From contig CALLKF010000177.1 of the NCBI GenBank assembly GCA_938008535.1, positions 1 through 18,834 on the forward strand: a stretch of DNA of 18,834 nucleotides. Direction: 5' to 3'. The DNA comes from an uncultured Saprospirales bacterium. Lineage in GTDB: Bacteria; Bacteroidota; Bacteroidia; Chitinophagales; JADIYW01. Below, piece after piece: positions 8,167-16,376 of the stretch; position 1 is the stretch's first letter, and every line of letters begins with the position of its first letter. The translations under genes and the position numbers were made by a program. Under the pieces are notes generated by a model that was not told the DNA's origin, made no database searches, and saw only the letters and a list, made by a program, of their open reading frames with translations.

Positions 8167-8247
8167 AGTTTATTGTTTAATTGTTGAATTATAGAATTTT
8201 AGAATTATTGTGTTTATTTTATCATCACTTTCACCTTAACTATCACT

Positions 8248-9477
8248 TTATATAATACTTATAATTTTATACGATACTTTTTGTTTTACTTCATTTCTTT
8301 TGAATTGCAAGTTAATGTTTTTTCCTATTCGTTTGTTTAATAAAAAAAGTGCTTCCTCAATAGTTAGATTTTCGCATTTTTGATTGTCAATTTTTATGAT
8401 TTCGTCTCCAATTTGCAAGCCAGCCAAATACGGTGCTGATTTTGTAGCAATGTTTTTTACAACAAAACCACCGTTTTTAGTTTTGTTTTCAAGAAGAATA
8501 ATATTAGATACTGTAAATTCAAATGGTCGATTGGTTTGCTTGTTTGATTTATAATAAATTGCATTGTCAGGATATGCAAAAAAGATATTCAATCGACTTA
8601 AAATGTCATTTCCAATATTTCCATCCAATGTGTTTTCGTTTACATCTTTAAAAGTAATTGGTGTTTCATTAAATGCTACAATTACATTGTTAAACTGTAT
8701 AGTGTCGAAAAATATTTTTTTAATTCTGCTTACTTTTGCATACATAGGACCAGACAAACCTTCGCCAATTTCTGCTTCAATATAATTTGTAATATCAATG
8801 TCTTCAGGTGTTTTGTTTTTAATAATTACTGGGATATTTGCACCAGTATCCAATAATAATTCAGACAAAAAGAGTTCATTTTTATTATTCATAACAAAAC
8901 AAGATAAATAGGCCTTGCTTTTTCGCATTTCGATAGGTAGCTTTTTAAAACTAGTATTCATTTTTTTGGGTTTCTTATCATATAATTCAATTATTCTGTT
9001 TTTGTAATCTATATGTACATAATATTTCTCAAATATTTCGGCACCAAAAATACCATCTACATCTGTTCCTAAATATCGGTCAATAATTAAAGTGTCCTTA
9101 CTTAAAATAAATATTGGAATATGTTCGCCTTTTAAATTTTCAATTTCTAAAGTGCCATCATTAATTTTCATAGTTTCAACAGAATCTTTGTATCCTAATC
9201 CTGAAAAATAGACCTTTTGTTTATATGGTATGTCAAATGAATCTAACCATTTTGGATGAATAATGATGGTGCTTTTACATCCAGAATCAAAAATAAATTT
9301 CAGCGTTTTTGTTTGATTGATTTGTACATCTACTAATAAAATATTGTTAAACACTTTAAAAGGAAAAGAAACTTTTGATTGTTTTGTTGTAAATGAATAC
9401 AGTTTACTTTCTGCTTTTGTATGATTGCAAAAGAATGAAAAAAGTATAATAGTCAAAAATGTTAAGAATCTAATCAC
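8248..9477 (-). CDS. Retropepsin-like aspartyl protease with C-terminal PDZ domain
   Basis: Secreted or envelope protein of 409 residues. A hydrophobic signal segment covers about 1-22. Two retropepsin-like modules follow: the first with DSG at 64-66 (FDSGCKSTII) and a second motif DGIFGAEIF (141-149), the second with canonical DTG at 210-212 (LDTGANIPVII) and GNIGNDILSR (286-295). A PDZ domain (about 335-405, with GLQIGDEIIKID) ends the protein. Each module has one Asp motif, so an active enzyme would form within the chain as a pseudo-dimer. Start is GTG at 9477: no upstream ATG is in frame and the GTG precedes the signal peptide directly. Divergent from the ABC-F gene 45 bp away, and 81 bp upstream of the VAT-1-like gene. 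Confidence 0.85.
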   Translation of the reverse strand: MIRFLTFLTIILFSFFCNHTKAESKLYSFTTKQSKVSFPFKVFNNILLVDVQINQTKTLKFIFDSGCKSTIIIHPKWLDSFDIPYKQKVYFSGLGYKDSVETMKINDGTLEIENLKGEHIPIFILSKDTLIIDRYLGTDVDGIFGAEIFEKYYVHIDYKNRIIELYDKKPKKMNTSFKKLPIEMRKSKAYLSCFVMNNKNELFLSELLLDTGANIPVIIKNKTPEDIDITNYIEAEIGEGLSGPMYAKVSRIKKIFFDTIQFNNVIVAFNETPITFKDVNENTLDGNIGNDILSRLNIFFAYPDNAIYYKSNKQTNRPFEFTVSNIILLENKTKNGGFVVKNIATKSAPYLAGLQIGDEIIKIDNQKCENLTIEEALFLLNKRIGKNINLQFKRNEVKQKVSYKIISII

Positions 9478-9491
9478 AACTAAATTTATAA

Positions 9492-9499
9492 TAATTTTG
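9492..9499 (+). promoter_or_regulatory. -7 box TAnnTTTG upstream of the ABC-F gene
   Basis: TAATTTTG matches TAnnTTTG exactly and ends 23 bp before the ATG at 9523, in the 45-bp divergent intergenic region. No -33 TTTG is seen at the right distance. A second match (TATTTTTG, 9511-9518) is too close to the start codon to be useful. Confidence 0.35.
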
Positions 9500-9522
9500 T
9501 GAAGTAACCTTATTTTTGTTCC

Positions 9523-11379
9523 ATGAATTACATTTCGGTTAATAACCTGTCTAAATATTACGGCGACAAACTCTTATTTGAAAACATCACTTTTTTTATT
9601 GATAAAGGACAAAAATTGGCATTGATTGCTAAAAATGGCTCAGGTAAATCTTCTTTAATCAAGATTATGCAAGGTTTAGAACCACCAGAAACTGGTGATG
9701 TAAAAATTCATAAAGATATTCGTGTTGGATTTTTATCGCAAGAACCAAATTTTGATTTGGAGAAAACCGTGTATCAAACTATTATGAATGCTGATAATCC
9801 TGTTTTGAAAGCAAGTTTGGATTATGAAAAAGCATTGGATGGTGAAGGCGATTTGCAAAATGCAATGGATAAGATGGACGAACTCGAAGCTTGGGACTAC
9901 GAGCAGCAAATGAAACTCATTTTATCTAAATTTTTAATTCACGATTTCAATCAGCGCGTTGGCTCTATGTCTGGTGGACAACAAAAACGTTTGTCGTTGG
10001 CTATATTGTTGTTGCAGCAACCAGATTTATTTGTTTTAGATGAGCCAACGAATCACTTGGATATGGATATGATTGAATGGCTCGAAGAATATCTTTCTAA
10101 AAATAATATCACGTTGTTGATGATTACGCATGATCGTTATTTTTTAGAAAATATTTGTAATGAAATTTTGGAGTTAGATAATGGAATTTTATACAAACAC
10201 AAAGGCAATTATTCAAAATATTTAGAGAACAAAGAATTGCGTGAAGAAAACGAACGTGTGAACGTAGAACGTGCACAAAATACATTTCGCAAAGAGTTGG
10301 AATGGATGCGCAGACAACCAAAAGCGCGGACAACGAAAGCACAATCGCGTGTAGATAATTTTGAAAATGTGAAAGCTGCTGCAACGGCAAAAGCGCAAGA
10401 TAAAGCAGTTGAAATTGAAGTAAAAATGGCACGATTGGGTGGCAAAATTTTAGAGTTACATAACATATCAAAATCGTATAGTGAAAATGTGTTATTAAAT
10501 AAATTTTCGCATAAATTTCAACGCGGCGAACGTGTTGGTATTGTTGGTAGAAATGGTTGTGGAAAGTCAACGTTGTTGAATATTATTATGGGTGACTTGC
10601 AGCAAGATGCTGGCAATCGTGTGCTTGGTGAAACCGTAGTTTTTGGTTATTATAATCAGAAAGGTTTGCAACTTAAACAAGATAAAATAGTAATTGATGT
10701 GATTAAAGATATTGCAGAATTTTTACCAGTTGGAAAAGGCACCATTTCTGCATCGCAATTGTTAGAACGATTTTTATTTATTCCATCGCAACAATATAAT
10801 TTTGTCTCTACGTTAAGCGGTGGTGAACGAAGACGCTTGTATTTGTTGACGATTTTGATGAAGAATCCGAATTTTTTAATTTTGGACGAACCAACAAATG
10901 ATTTAGATATTTTGACATTGCAAGTGCTCGAAGATTTCTTAATGGACTTCAAAGGTTGTTTAGTAATTGTGAGTCACGATAGATATTTTTTAGATAAACT
11001 AACCGATCATTTATTTGTGTTTGAAGGCAACGGAAAAGTGCGCGACTTTTTAGGAAATTATAACGAATATCGTTTGCAATTAAAAGAAGAAGCACGACAA
11101 ATAAAGAGCGATGAACGAGCTGCAAATTCTGAAAATAAATCTATAAATATCGATGCTGCGCCAAAAAGAAAACTTTCTTATAAAGAACAAGAAGAGTTTA
11201 AAAAATTAGAAACTGATATTGAAAAATTAACGAAAGAGAAAAATGATTTGGCAGATAAATTATCTTCTGGAAGTTTGGAACATCAACAAATACAGACAAT
11301 TTCATCTATGTTGGAAAAAATTATTGTCAGCTTAGATGAAAAAGAATTACGTTGGTTAGAATTAAGTGAATTTGCTTAA
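9523..11379 (+). CDS. uup: ABC-F family ATPase, Uup-like
   Basis: Soluble tandem ATP-binding protein of the ABC-F family, which acts on ribosomes (stalled or assembling); not a transporter, as it has no membrane domain. First cassette: Walker A AKNGSGKS (36-43), signature SGGQQ (150-154), Walker B VLDEPTNHLD (171-180). Second cassette: Walker A GRNGCGKS (342-349), signature SGGER (432-436), Walker B LILDEPTNDLD (452-462). The linker (about 230-310) is charged and helical, the region that contacts P-site tRNA in the family. The C-terminus (about 545-618) is a Lys/Glu-rich coiled coil, which places it with Uup. The first Walker A has Ala instead of the leading Gly. Length 618 fits Uup. Single-gene unit between divergent and convergent neighbours. 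Confidence 0.93.
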   Translation: MNYISVNNLSKYYGDKLLFENITFFIDKGQKLALIAKNGSGKSSLIKIMQGLEPPETGDVKIHKDIRVGFLSQEPNFDLEKTVYQTIMNADNPVLKASLDYEKALDGEGDLQNAMDKMDELEAWDYEQQMKLILSKFLIHDFNQRVGSMSGGQQKRLSLAILLLQQPDLFVLDEPTNHLDMDMIEWLEEYLSKNNITLLMITHDRYFLENICNEILELDNGILYKHKGNYSKYLENKELREENERVNVERAQNTFRKELEWMRRQPKARTTKAQSRVDNFENVKAAATAKAQDKAVEIEVKMARLGGKILELHNISKSYSENVLLNKFSHKFQRGERVGIVGRNGCGKSTLLNIIMGDLQQDAGNRVLGETVVFGYYNQKGLQLKQDKIVIDVIKDIAEFLPVGKGTISASQLLERFLFIPSQQYNFVSTLSGGERRRLYLLTILMKNPNFLILDEPTNDLDILTLQVLEDFLMDFKGCLVIVSHDRYFLDKLTDHLFVFEGNGKVRDFLGNYNEYRLQLKEEARQIKSDERAANSENKSINIDAAPKRKLSYKEQEEFKKLETDIEKLTKEKNDLADKLSSGSLEHQQIQTISSMLEKIIVSLDEKELRWLELSEFA

Positions 11380-11388
11380 TGTTATAAG

Positions 11389-13050
11389 TTATTTTATTCT
11401 ACTCAATAAATACGGTTCATAATTTCCTGTTTTTACTTTTTGAAAGTCAAATTTTTCTGGAGACGAAATCCATGCTTTTAGTAAAGTGTCATTTTGTGTA
11501 AATCTTGAATGTAGAAGAGATGGTGTAACATAAATTATGTCAATTTTTGCGCTATCTATATACTTGCTAACGACTGTCGAACCACTTTTAAAAAAATCAA
11601 TACTGTTCGATGTAAAATTCTTTGGAAGCATCGTGTTAATGTCTCCTTCAAAATCAAATACTTTTACAATTTCTGCAGGATATTTTTTTTGTAAATAATG
11701 AACTGTTGTTACATTACACAATGATTTTTCTTTACGTAATAAATCAAAATAATCAAAATTTGCTGCTGATGGTTTTGCAATAAACAACACAATTGCAACC
11801 ATTGCGAAAAGTTTTAAATTTAATTTTATTTTTAAAATTGAATCAATAAATACAACCGTTAAGATTAAGTATAACGGAATTTGAAGAATTAAATAATGGT
11901 CTCTTGGATAGGCAATTATTGACGAAACTAAAGTTGGAATGCACCAAATAAATAAAATTTTTAATAAATCTTTGTTTGGATGAAATGCAGAAAAAATTGT
12001 TGACTTTTTAAATTGTTGAATAGATGCATTCTTTACTAAAATTAGAATAGTGATACCAACCAAAATTATGGATTGTATAGTTAGTTTCAGTTGAAAAATT
12101 GGTAAAACAAAAGAGATAATAATTTTAGAAATGGATTTTATATAATTGCCAATATTAGATAAAATGTGATGTCCAATATTAGAAAGAATAACACTTGTTG
12201 GTTTATGAATAAAATTATCTTGCAAATAGAAAACCCAATCAATCCAAAAAGGTTTGTCTGTTATGTTATTCCATCTGCAGTAATTAAGCGCAAAGTGCTG
12301 ACCAAATGTAATCAGCATTCTGCCGTTTCCACCTGTTTTTGTTGGATTTCCGACTAGTTTCACTAAAATAAATAAACCAAAAATTCCTGATAAATATAAA
12401 GCAATTCTTTTTATAGGATATTGGTGTCTATATATAAATAAATGAATAATAGTGAAGCATGAAAATAATATATACGCTAAATAAAATTCAGGTCTGATGT
12501 AACTACACACAATCATTCCAACAATAATTGTCAGAAATTTTAAATAAACTGAATTTAAAAATCGTTTAGAAATAATAAGTGAAGTCAAAAATACAATCAA
12601 GCACCAATGCGAAACTTTTGGCCATATTGGCAAGTTAATATAAGAATACAAAAATAAAATACTTACAATAAATGAAAGCATTGGATTAATATTATTTACC
12701 ATCAAAAAAATAAATAGTAGCAATGGTAACAACACACAAAGTACCTTTATATTTAAATAATAAAGTTCAATTTTATCTGTTGTAAAATAGGAAAGCAGTT
12801 TGTACCAAACATTATAAAATGGACCCCAATCTAAACTTGGTTGTTGCCATAATTGTAATCCTTTTTGCATATACAGACTTTCGTCCCAAAAAAGTATATC
12901 TGCGTATTTTTGAATATCATAAACGGTGTAAATTCCAATTATGATAATAAAAAGGCATCCAAATAATAAGAATTTATCAGCGAATGGTAAATTACTTTTT
13001 TCTTCACTAAAAGAAAAAAAGGAATAGATTTTATTTATAATATATTTCAA
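11389..13050 (-). CDS. Polytopic membrane protein, possible GT-C type glycosyltransferase
   Basis: A 553-residue inner-membrane protein with about 9-11 hydrophobic helices between residues 26 and 420 and a soluble C-terminal part of about 120 residues. The loop after the first helix contains FWDESLYMQKG (54-64), with D56-E57 in the position where GT-C glycosyltransferases carry their acidic catalytic pair. GT-C enzymes move sugars from lipid carriers on the outer face of the membrane. Overall likeness is by topology and this motif only, so the function is a guess. The only reasonable start is TTG at 13050: a stop lies five codons upstream and the next Met (residue 61) is within the DE loop. 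It converges with the ABC-F gene with only 9 bp between stops and no clear terminator. Confidence 0.65.
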   Translation of the reverse strand: MKYIINKIYSFFSFSEEKSNLPFADKFLLFGCLFIIIIGIYTVYDIQKYADILFWDESLYMQKGLQLWQQPSLDWGPFYNVWYKLLSYFTTDKIELYYLNIKVLCVLLPLLLFIFLMVNNINPMLSFIVSILFLYSYINLPIWPKVSHWCLIVFLTSLIISKRFLNSVYLKFLTIIVGMIVCSYIRPEFYLAYILFSCFTIIHLFIYRHQYPIKRIALYLSGIFGLFILVKLVGNPTKTGGNGRMLITFGQHFALNYCRWNNITDKPFWIDWVFYLQDNFIHKPTSVILSNIGHHILSNIGNYIKSISKIIISFVLPIFQLKLTIQSIILVGITILILVKNASIQQFKKSTIFSAFHPNKDLLKILFIWCIPTLVSSIIAYPRDHYLILQIPLYLILTVVFIDSILKIKLNLKLFAMVAIVLFIAKPSAANFDYFDLLRKEKSLCNVTTVHYLQKKYPAEIVKVFDFEGDINTMLPKNFTSNSIDFFKSGSTVVSKYIDSAKIDIIYVTPSLLHSRFTQNDTLLKAWISSPEKFDFQKVKTGNYEPYLLSRIK

Positions 13051-13155
13051 GCGCGTATTAATTGTTTAAAATAAATCTTGTTAATAAAGATAATAAATGC
13101 TTACCCATTTTATAAATAATTATTATGTAGAATATTTGCTCACAGATTTATAGAA

Positions 13156-14334
13156 TTAATTACAAGCATCATTACATTCCTTTTTTATTGGATTTACAAC
13201 TGTTTTTCCACTAATTGGATTGCCTTCTAAAACGCTAATTGTAAATTGACTGATTAATTCTATCATACCAGACAAACCCCAATTTGCAGTCAAATGTCCA
13301 CCGTTGCACACATAATTAAATTTTATTTTATTTTTGGATTTAGCTGCATCATAAATAGCTTGGCTTCCATAAATTATTGGAAACGTAGCATTTTTATCAT
13401 CACATTTCATAGCTGTGCTTGTATTAATATCAATCAATCTATCGCAATTTCCTTGAAACAAACAGATTGGTGTGTTTGTCGTTTTATCTAATAGTTTTTT
13501 ATCCGTTATAGCACCAGCCAATGAAATAACACCAGCTACTTTACTATCAAATTGTAGATTATCTTTCATCGCATCTAAACTGCCATTGATATCTTTTAAC
13601 TGTGTTGCAGGAATATCTTTATCATCTAGAAATACAGTGTTTAAAGCAGTTAAAGCACCAGCACTATTTCCAGATATAAAAATTTTATTTGGGTCAATTC
13701 CTAAGCGATCTGCATTTGCTTTTATGTATCGAATTGCTGAACGCGCATCTTGTGTGGCACGTAAACTTGCTTCATAAAATCCAGTTAAAAAATCACCTAG
13801 GCACAACACAAATAAATTGCCTTCTGGAAATCCTAATCTATAATCAATCAACGAAACTACATAACCTTTTTGCGCCATTCCTTTTCCAATTTCCTGTGAA
13901 CAATCATCACCTTTGTCAACAAATCCACCACCAAACATAAAAATAATACAAGGTCGTTTTTTCTCAGGATCGTTTTTTGGTGTAACTAAATCCATCACTA
14001 AATTTTGTGTTCCACCATTCCATTTTGGTGCATTCTTTTTATAGACTTCTGTAGTAATTCCAAAATCAGAAAAAATATAATCTTTATAACGTTGTCCAAA
14101 ACTATTTACGGTTGTTTGCATTACTTCACCAGGTGAATATCCACCAACTGGAATTCTGTCTTTATTGTCTGGAAATGTCAATGTATAGGCACGTTTTGGT
14201 GCATTGCCTAAATCTTTTTGTGTAGTTGTATTTTTTACTTGAGTATCTTTTGCAGCCTGAAAAAGTGCATTACAACTGCTCATTAAAACAGCTGAAATTA
14301 GTAAACATAAAATGTGAAAATTATTCTTTTGCAT
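13156..14334 (-). CDS. Alpha/beta hydrolase (carboxylesterase-like) lipoprotein
   Basis: Predicted lipoprotein esterase of 392 residues. The start chosen is ATG at 14334, which gives a compact signal peptide ending at lipobox LMSSC (C21); a TTG six codons upstream is less likely. The fold signature runs FGGGF (134-138) as oxyanion region, DYRLG (164-168), nucleophile elbow GNSAG with S224 (222-226), then candidate acid D298 (GNCD) and H347 (GGHL) in the right order for the catalytic triad. The residue before GGG is Phe, where type IV/HSL-like esterases usually have His. A Cys-containing tail ends the chain (ECNDACN). The natural substrate is unknown; BD-FAE-type feruloyl or acetyl esterases are the nearest likeness I recognise. 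Confidence 0.85.
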   Translation of the reverse strand: MQKNNFHILCLLISAVLMSSCNALFQAAKDTQVKNTTTQKDLGNAPKRAYTLTFPDNKDRIPVGGYSPGEVMQTTVNSFGQRYKDYIFSDFGITTEVYKKNAPKWNGGTQNLVMDLVTPKNDPEKKRPCIIFMFGGGFVDKGDDCSQEIGKGMAQKGYVVSLIDYRLGFPEGNLFVLCLGDFLTGFYEASLRATQDARSAIRYIKANADRLGIDPNKIFISGNSAGALTALNTVFLDDKDIPATQLKDINGSLDAMKDNLQFDSKVAGVISLAGAITDKKLLDKTTNTPICLFQGNCDRLIDINTSTAMKCDDKNATFPIIYGSQAIYDAAKSKNKIKFNYVCNGGHLTANWGLSGMIELISQFTISVLEGNPISGKTVVNPIKKECNDACN

Positions 14335-14349
14335 ATCTAAATTATTGCA

Positions 14350-14357
14350 CAAAGATA
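14350..14357 (-). promoter_or_regulatory. -7 box TAnnTTTG upstream of the esterase gene
   Basis: Read on the - strand, TATCTTTG is an exact TAnnTTTG match and ends 15 bp before the ATG at 14334. This would give a leader of roughly 10 nt. No -33 element is evident. It supports the ATG at 14334 over the TTG at 14352, which lies inside the box. Confidence 0.4.
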
Positions 14358-14374
14358 TTCAAAAATTAAGCTAG

Positions 14375-14403
14375 AAAATTACTTCTTTTTATGGAGTAAT
14401 TTT
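14375..14403 (-). terminator. Weak hairpin after the ceramidase-family gene
   Basis: 9-bp inverted repeat AAAATTACT / AGTAATTTT with an 11-nt loop, 29 bp beyond the stop of the ceramidase-family gene. The stem is AT-rich and there is no separate T tract, so it would be a poor intrinsic terminator. Confidence 0.3.
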
Positions 14404-14431
14404 TGATTAGTGATTTAGAAATTACAGTTGA

Positions 14432-15343
14432 TTAAATATCGTTTTGAATGACAGCAACATCTTCTTTTGTCAAAAATGTTTCGCTTCTATAATATAAATA
14501 ACATAAGAAAATACTAACTGCACACAAAATATGCCACAACGCATGACCTTGAAATACACTTGTTGGCGCACATAATTTATTGGTGATATCTAATATCCAA
14601 ATGGTAGCTGCTATCATTAATGTTACAAAAGCGGCTTTTAAAAAACCGATGAATGAAATGGTATTTTTTACTTTGTGGATCAATAAAAAATTAGTTAAGA
14701 AAAACGATAATGTAAGTGCTGGAAATAAAATATTAATTGGTGCTTGCCATAAAAAGAAGTAAAATATCAACTGTAAAATTATTGCACAAACAATAAAAAA
14801 TTTATTGGATATAAACGTGTTTCCATTAAATTTTAAAATTGGAAATAGTTTGAAAAGATTGTAAGCAAGAAATGAAATTAATAAAAAATACATACCTGTT
14901 TGGTCCATTCTTTGAAAAGGTAATGTAAGAGTACCATGATATAAAAAACTACCAAAACCCATGTATAATGTTGAGAATCCAATTAAATAGGTAAAGCCAG
15001 GAAATTTAGCTAATAGATTGTCAACACTTACGCGTTCATAATAATTGTGGTCGTTTCTTGCAATGCTTAAAAATATCCAACCAACGATAATGAAACCTAA
15101 ATTTGACCAAGTATTTGCTGGCTGTACAATTAATTGTTCACGATTCATTTCACAAAAATCGCGTGCATTACCAACTGCTTGTTGCCATGTATTCCAAGGA
15201 AAAACATATTGATTTAATTTGTAAAATACAAATAGGATTGCTCCAAATAATAATGTGCCAAATACTGGCCACGAAAATACTCTTGGACGATGATTGTATA
15301 AATTTAAATCATCTTTTATTTTATCGAAATCTAAAACAGGCAT
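14432..15343 (-). CDS. Alkaline ceramidase family (CREST superfamily) membrane protein
   Basis: Multi-pass membrane protein of 303 residues with about seven helices. It carries the conserved polar residues of the CREST/ceramidase family: FCE (63-65) and TWSNLGF (78-84) early, GSFLYHGT with S132 and H136, QRMDQTG with D147, WILDITNKLC with D252, and GHALWHILCA with H267 and H271. In alkaline ceramidases these hold a zinc ion that hydrolyses the amide of ceramide. Many Bacteroidota make sphingolipids, so ceramide or another lipid amide is a plausible substrate, but bacterial members of the family are little studied. The gene has its own promoter-like box and lies after a strong terminator, so it is probably transcribed alone. 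Confidence 0.85.
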   Translation of the reverse strand: MPVLDFDKIKDDLNLYNHRPRVFSWPVFGTLLFGAILFVFYKLNQYVFPWNTWQQAVGNARDFCEMNREQLIVQPANTWSNLGFIIVGWIFLSIARNDHNYYERVSVDNLLAKFPGFTYLIGFSTLYMGFGSFLYHGTLTLPFQRMDQTGMYFLLISFLAYNLFKLFPILKFNGNTFISNKFFIVCAIILQLIFYFFLWQAPINILFPALTLSFFLTNFLLIHKVKNTISFIGFLKAAFVTLMIAATIWILDITNKLCAPTSVFQGHALWHILCAVSIFLCYLYYRSETFLTKEDVAVIQNDI

Positions 15344-15360
15344 TCACTTTTTTTGAACTC

Positions 15361-15368
15361 CAAATATA
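15361..15368 (-). promoter_or_regulatory. -7 box TAnnTTTG upstream of the ceramidase-family gene
   Basis: On the - strand, TATATTTG matches TAnnTTTG exactly and ends 17 bp before the ATG at 15343. The upstream gene is closed off by the terminator at 15414-15450, so a promoter is required in this interval. Confidence 0.45.
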
Positions 15369-15413
15369 ACTATCGATATAAATTTATTTAGTTGAATCTT
15401 GTTAAATAACGTA

Positions 15414-15450
15414 TAAAAAAATGGTTTGTAAAATACAAACCATTTTTTTT
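15414..15450. terminator. Bidirectional intrinsic terminator
   Basis: Perfect 10-bp stem ATGGTTTGTA (15421-15430) / TACAAACCAT (15434-15443) with a 3-nt AAA loop. It is flanked by an A tract on the left and a T tract on the right that extend the pairing and supply a U tract in both directions. In context it ends the DUF4412 gene on the - strand, 18 bp after its stop codon. Confidence 0.85.
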
Positions 15451-15467
15451 ATGTTTAAATAAATAAA

Positions 15468-16334
15468 TTACTTAAAAAACTCTATTTGTGTTACATCATT
15501 TAAGATAAAACCATCGGTTGAAAAAAATGAAACTTCTGGTTTGCCTTTTTTAATGTCTGTAGTTTTTAAATGAACTTTGTTGCCATCTTTTGTTTTGTAA
15601 TCACCTTCAATTACGCAACCAGCAACATCAATTCCTGCGGTTTTAAATGGAACAGGTTTACCTTTCATGCCTGCGGTCATATACGCTAATGATTCTGATA
15701 CATTAATGTTAATATCTTTTGTTAGCCAAAATTCACCAGTTGTACTATCACTTGTAAGTATAGTATAAGATTCGCAATTGTAACCATCGATTTTTTTCTT
15801 TTCACCAGTCTTAGTAATTTTTGCTTCAACTGGTTTTTCTAAAGAAGTATTCACTATTGTAACTTTCGGCATTCTCATTATCATACCTTTTTTAGAATTT
15901 CTTTTCATATCTGTAATCATCATTGTCATCGTATTTTCTTTCACATCAAAAAGACTACGCAATTGCGATTCATTATCTTTTTGAAAAGAAGGAATCATGG
16001 CCATTTTAAAACCATCAAAAGCATATTTTACAACACCATTTGTTTTCTTTCCGCTCACATCAACCAAGTCATATTTCATTGTGTAACTGCCTAAAAAAGT
16101 AAAAGGTTTTGCATTTGGATTTGTTGTACCTTTTTCAACTTTTATTTCATTTTTTTTATAGTTTATAGTTGTTGGTTTTGGCTCAGCTTTTGATGCAGGT
16201 TTTGTTGTAGTTTTGGTAGTTGATTTTGTGGTAGTGGTTGATGTAGTTTTCTGTTTTGTCGCACTACTTTGAGCAAAAGAAATGAGACCACAAAATAATA
16301 AGATAGTTATGAAAGAAAATGTTTTAGTCGACAT
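15468..16334 (-). CDS. Secreted DUF4412-like protein with Thr/Lys-rich linker
   Basis: Exported protein of 288 residues. The signal peptide ends near FAQ (about 19-22). A low-complexity linker of Thr, Lys and Ser follows (about 26-50). The folded part (about 75-288) resembles DUF4412: repeated Met-rich strands, the KKIDGYNCESYTI block (180-192), and EFWLTKDINI (201-210). Such proteins are common single-copy periplasmic or surface proteins of Bacteroidota with no known activity. Its own transcription unit is closed by the terminator at 15414-15450; the 42-bp upstream gap holds no exact -7 box. Confidence 0.75.
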   Translation of the reverse strand: MSTKTFSFITILLFCGLISFAQSSATKQKTTSTTTTKSTTKTTTKPASKAEPKPTTINYKKNEIKVEKGTTNPNAKPFTFLGSYTMKYDLVDVSGKKTNGVVKYAFDGFKMAMIPSFQKDNESQLRSLFDVKENTMTMMITDMKRNSKKGMIMRMPKVTIVNTSLEKPVEAKITKTGEKKKIDGYNCESYTILTSDSTTGEFWLTKDININVSESLAYMTAGMKGKPVPFKTAGIDVAGCVIEGDYKTKDGNKVHLKTTDIKKGKPEVSFFSTDGFILNDVTQIEFFK

Positions 16335-16376
16335 ATAAATGTGTTTGTATAAAAGTAGGAAATTTGTAGGACAATT

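Noticed and set aside
9511..9518. Second TAnnTTTG match (TATTTTTG) before the ABC-F gene
   Set aside because: It ends 4 bp before the ATG, so transcription would start at or after the start codon.
10124..10952. Open frames on the - strand inside the ABC-F gene
   Set aside because: Shadow frames of a gene with strong motifs in the + frame; their translations show no domain or signal.
14335..14352. TTG start six codons upstream for the esterase lipoprotein
   Set aside because: It would place the start within a -7 promoter box and lengthen the signal peptide; ATG 14334 gives a standard lipoprotein signal.
16180..16260. Low-complexity repeat that might be a tandem repeat or CRISPR-like array
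   Set aside because: It encodes the Thr/Lys-rich linker of the DUF4412 protein; units are irregular, with no conserved repeat and spacer pattern.
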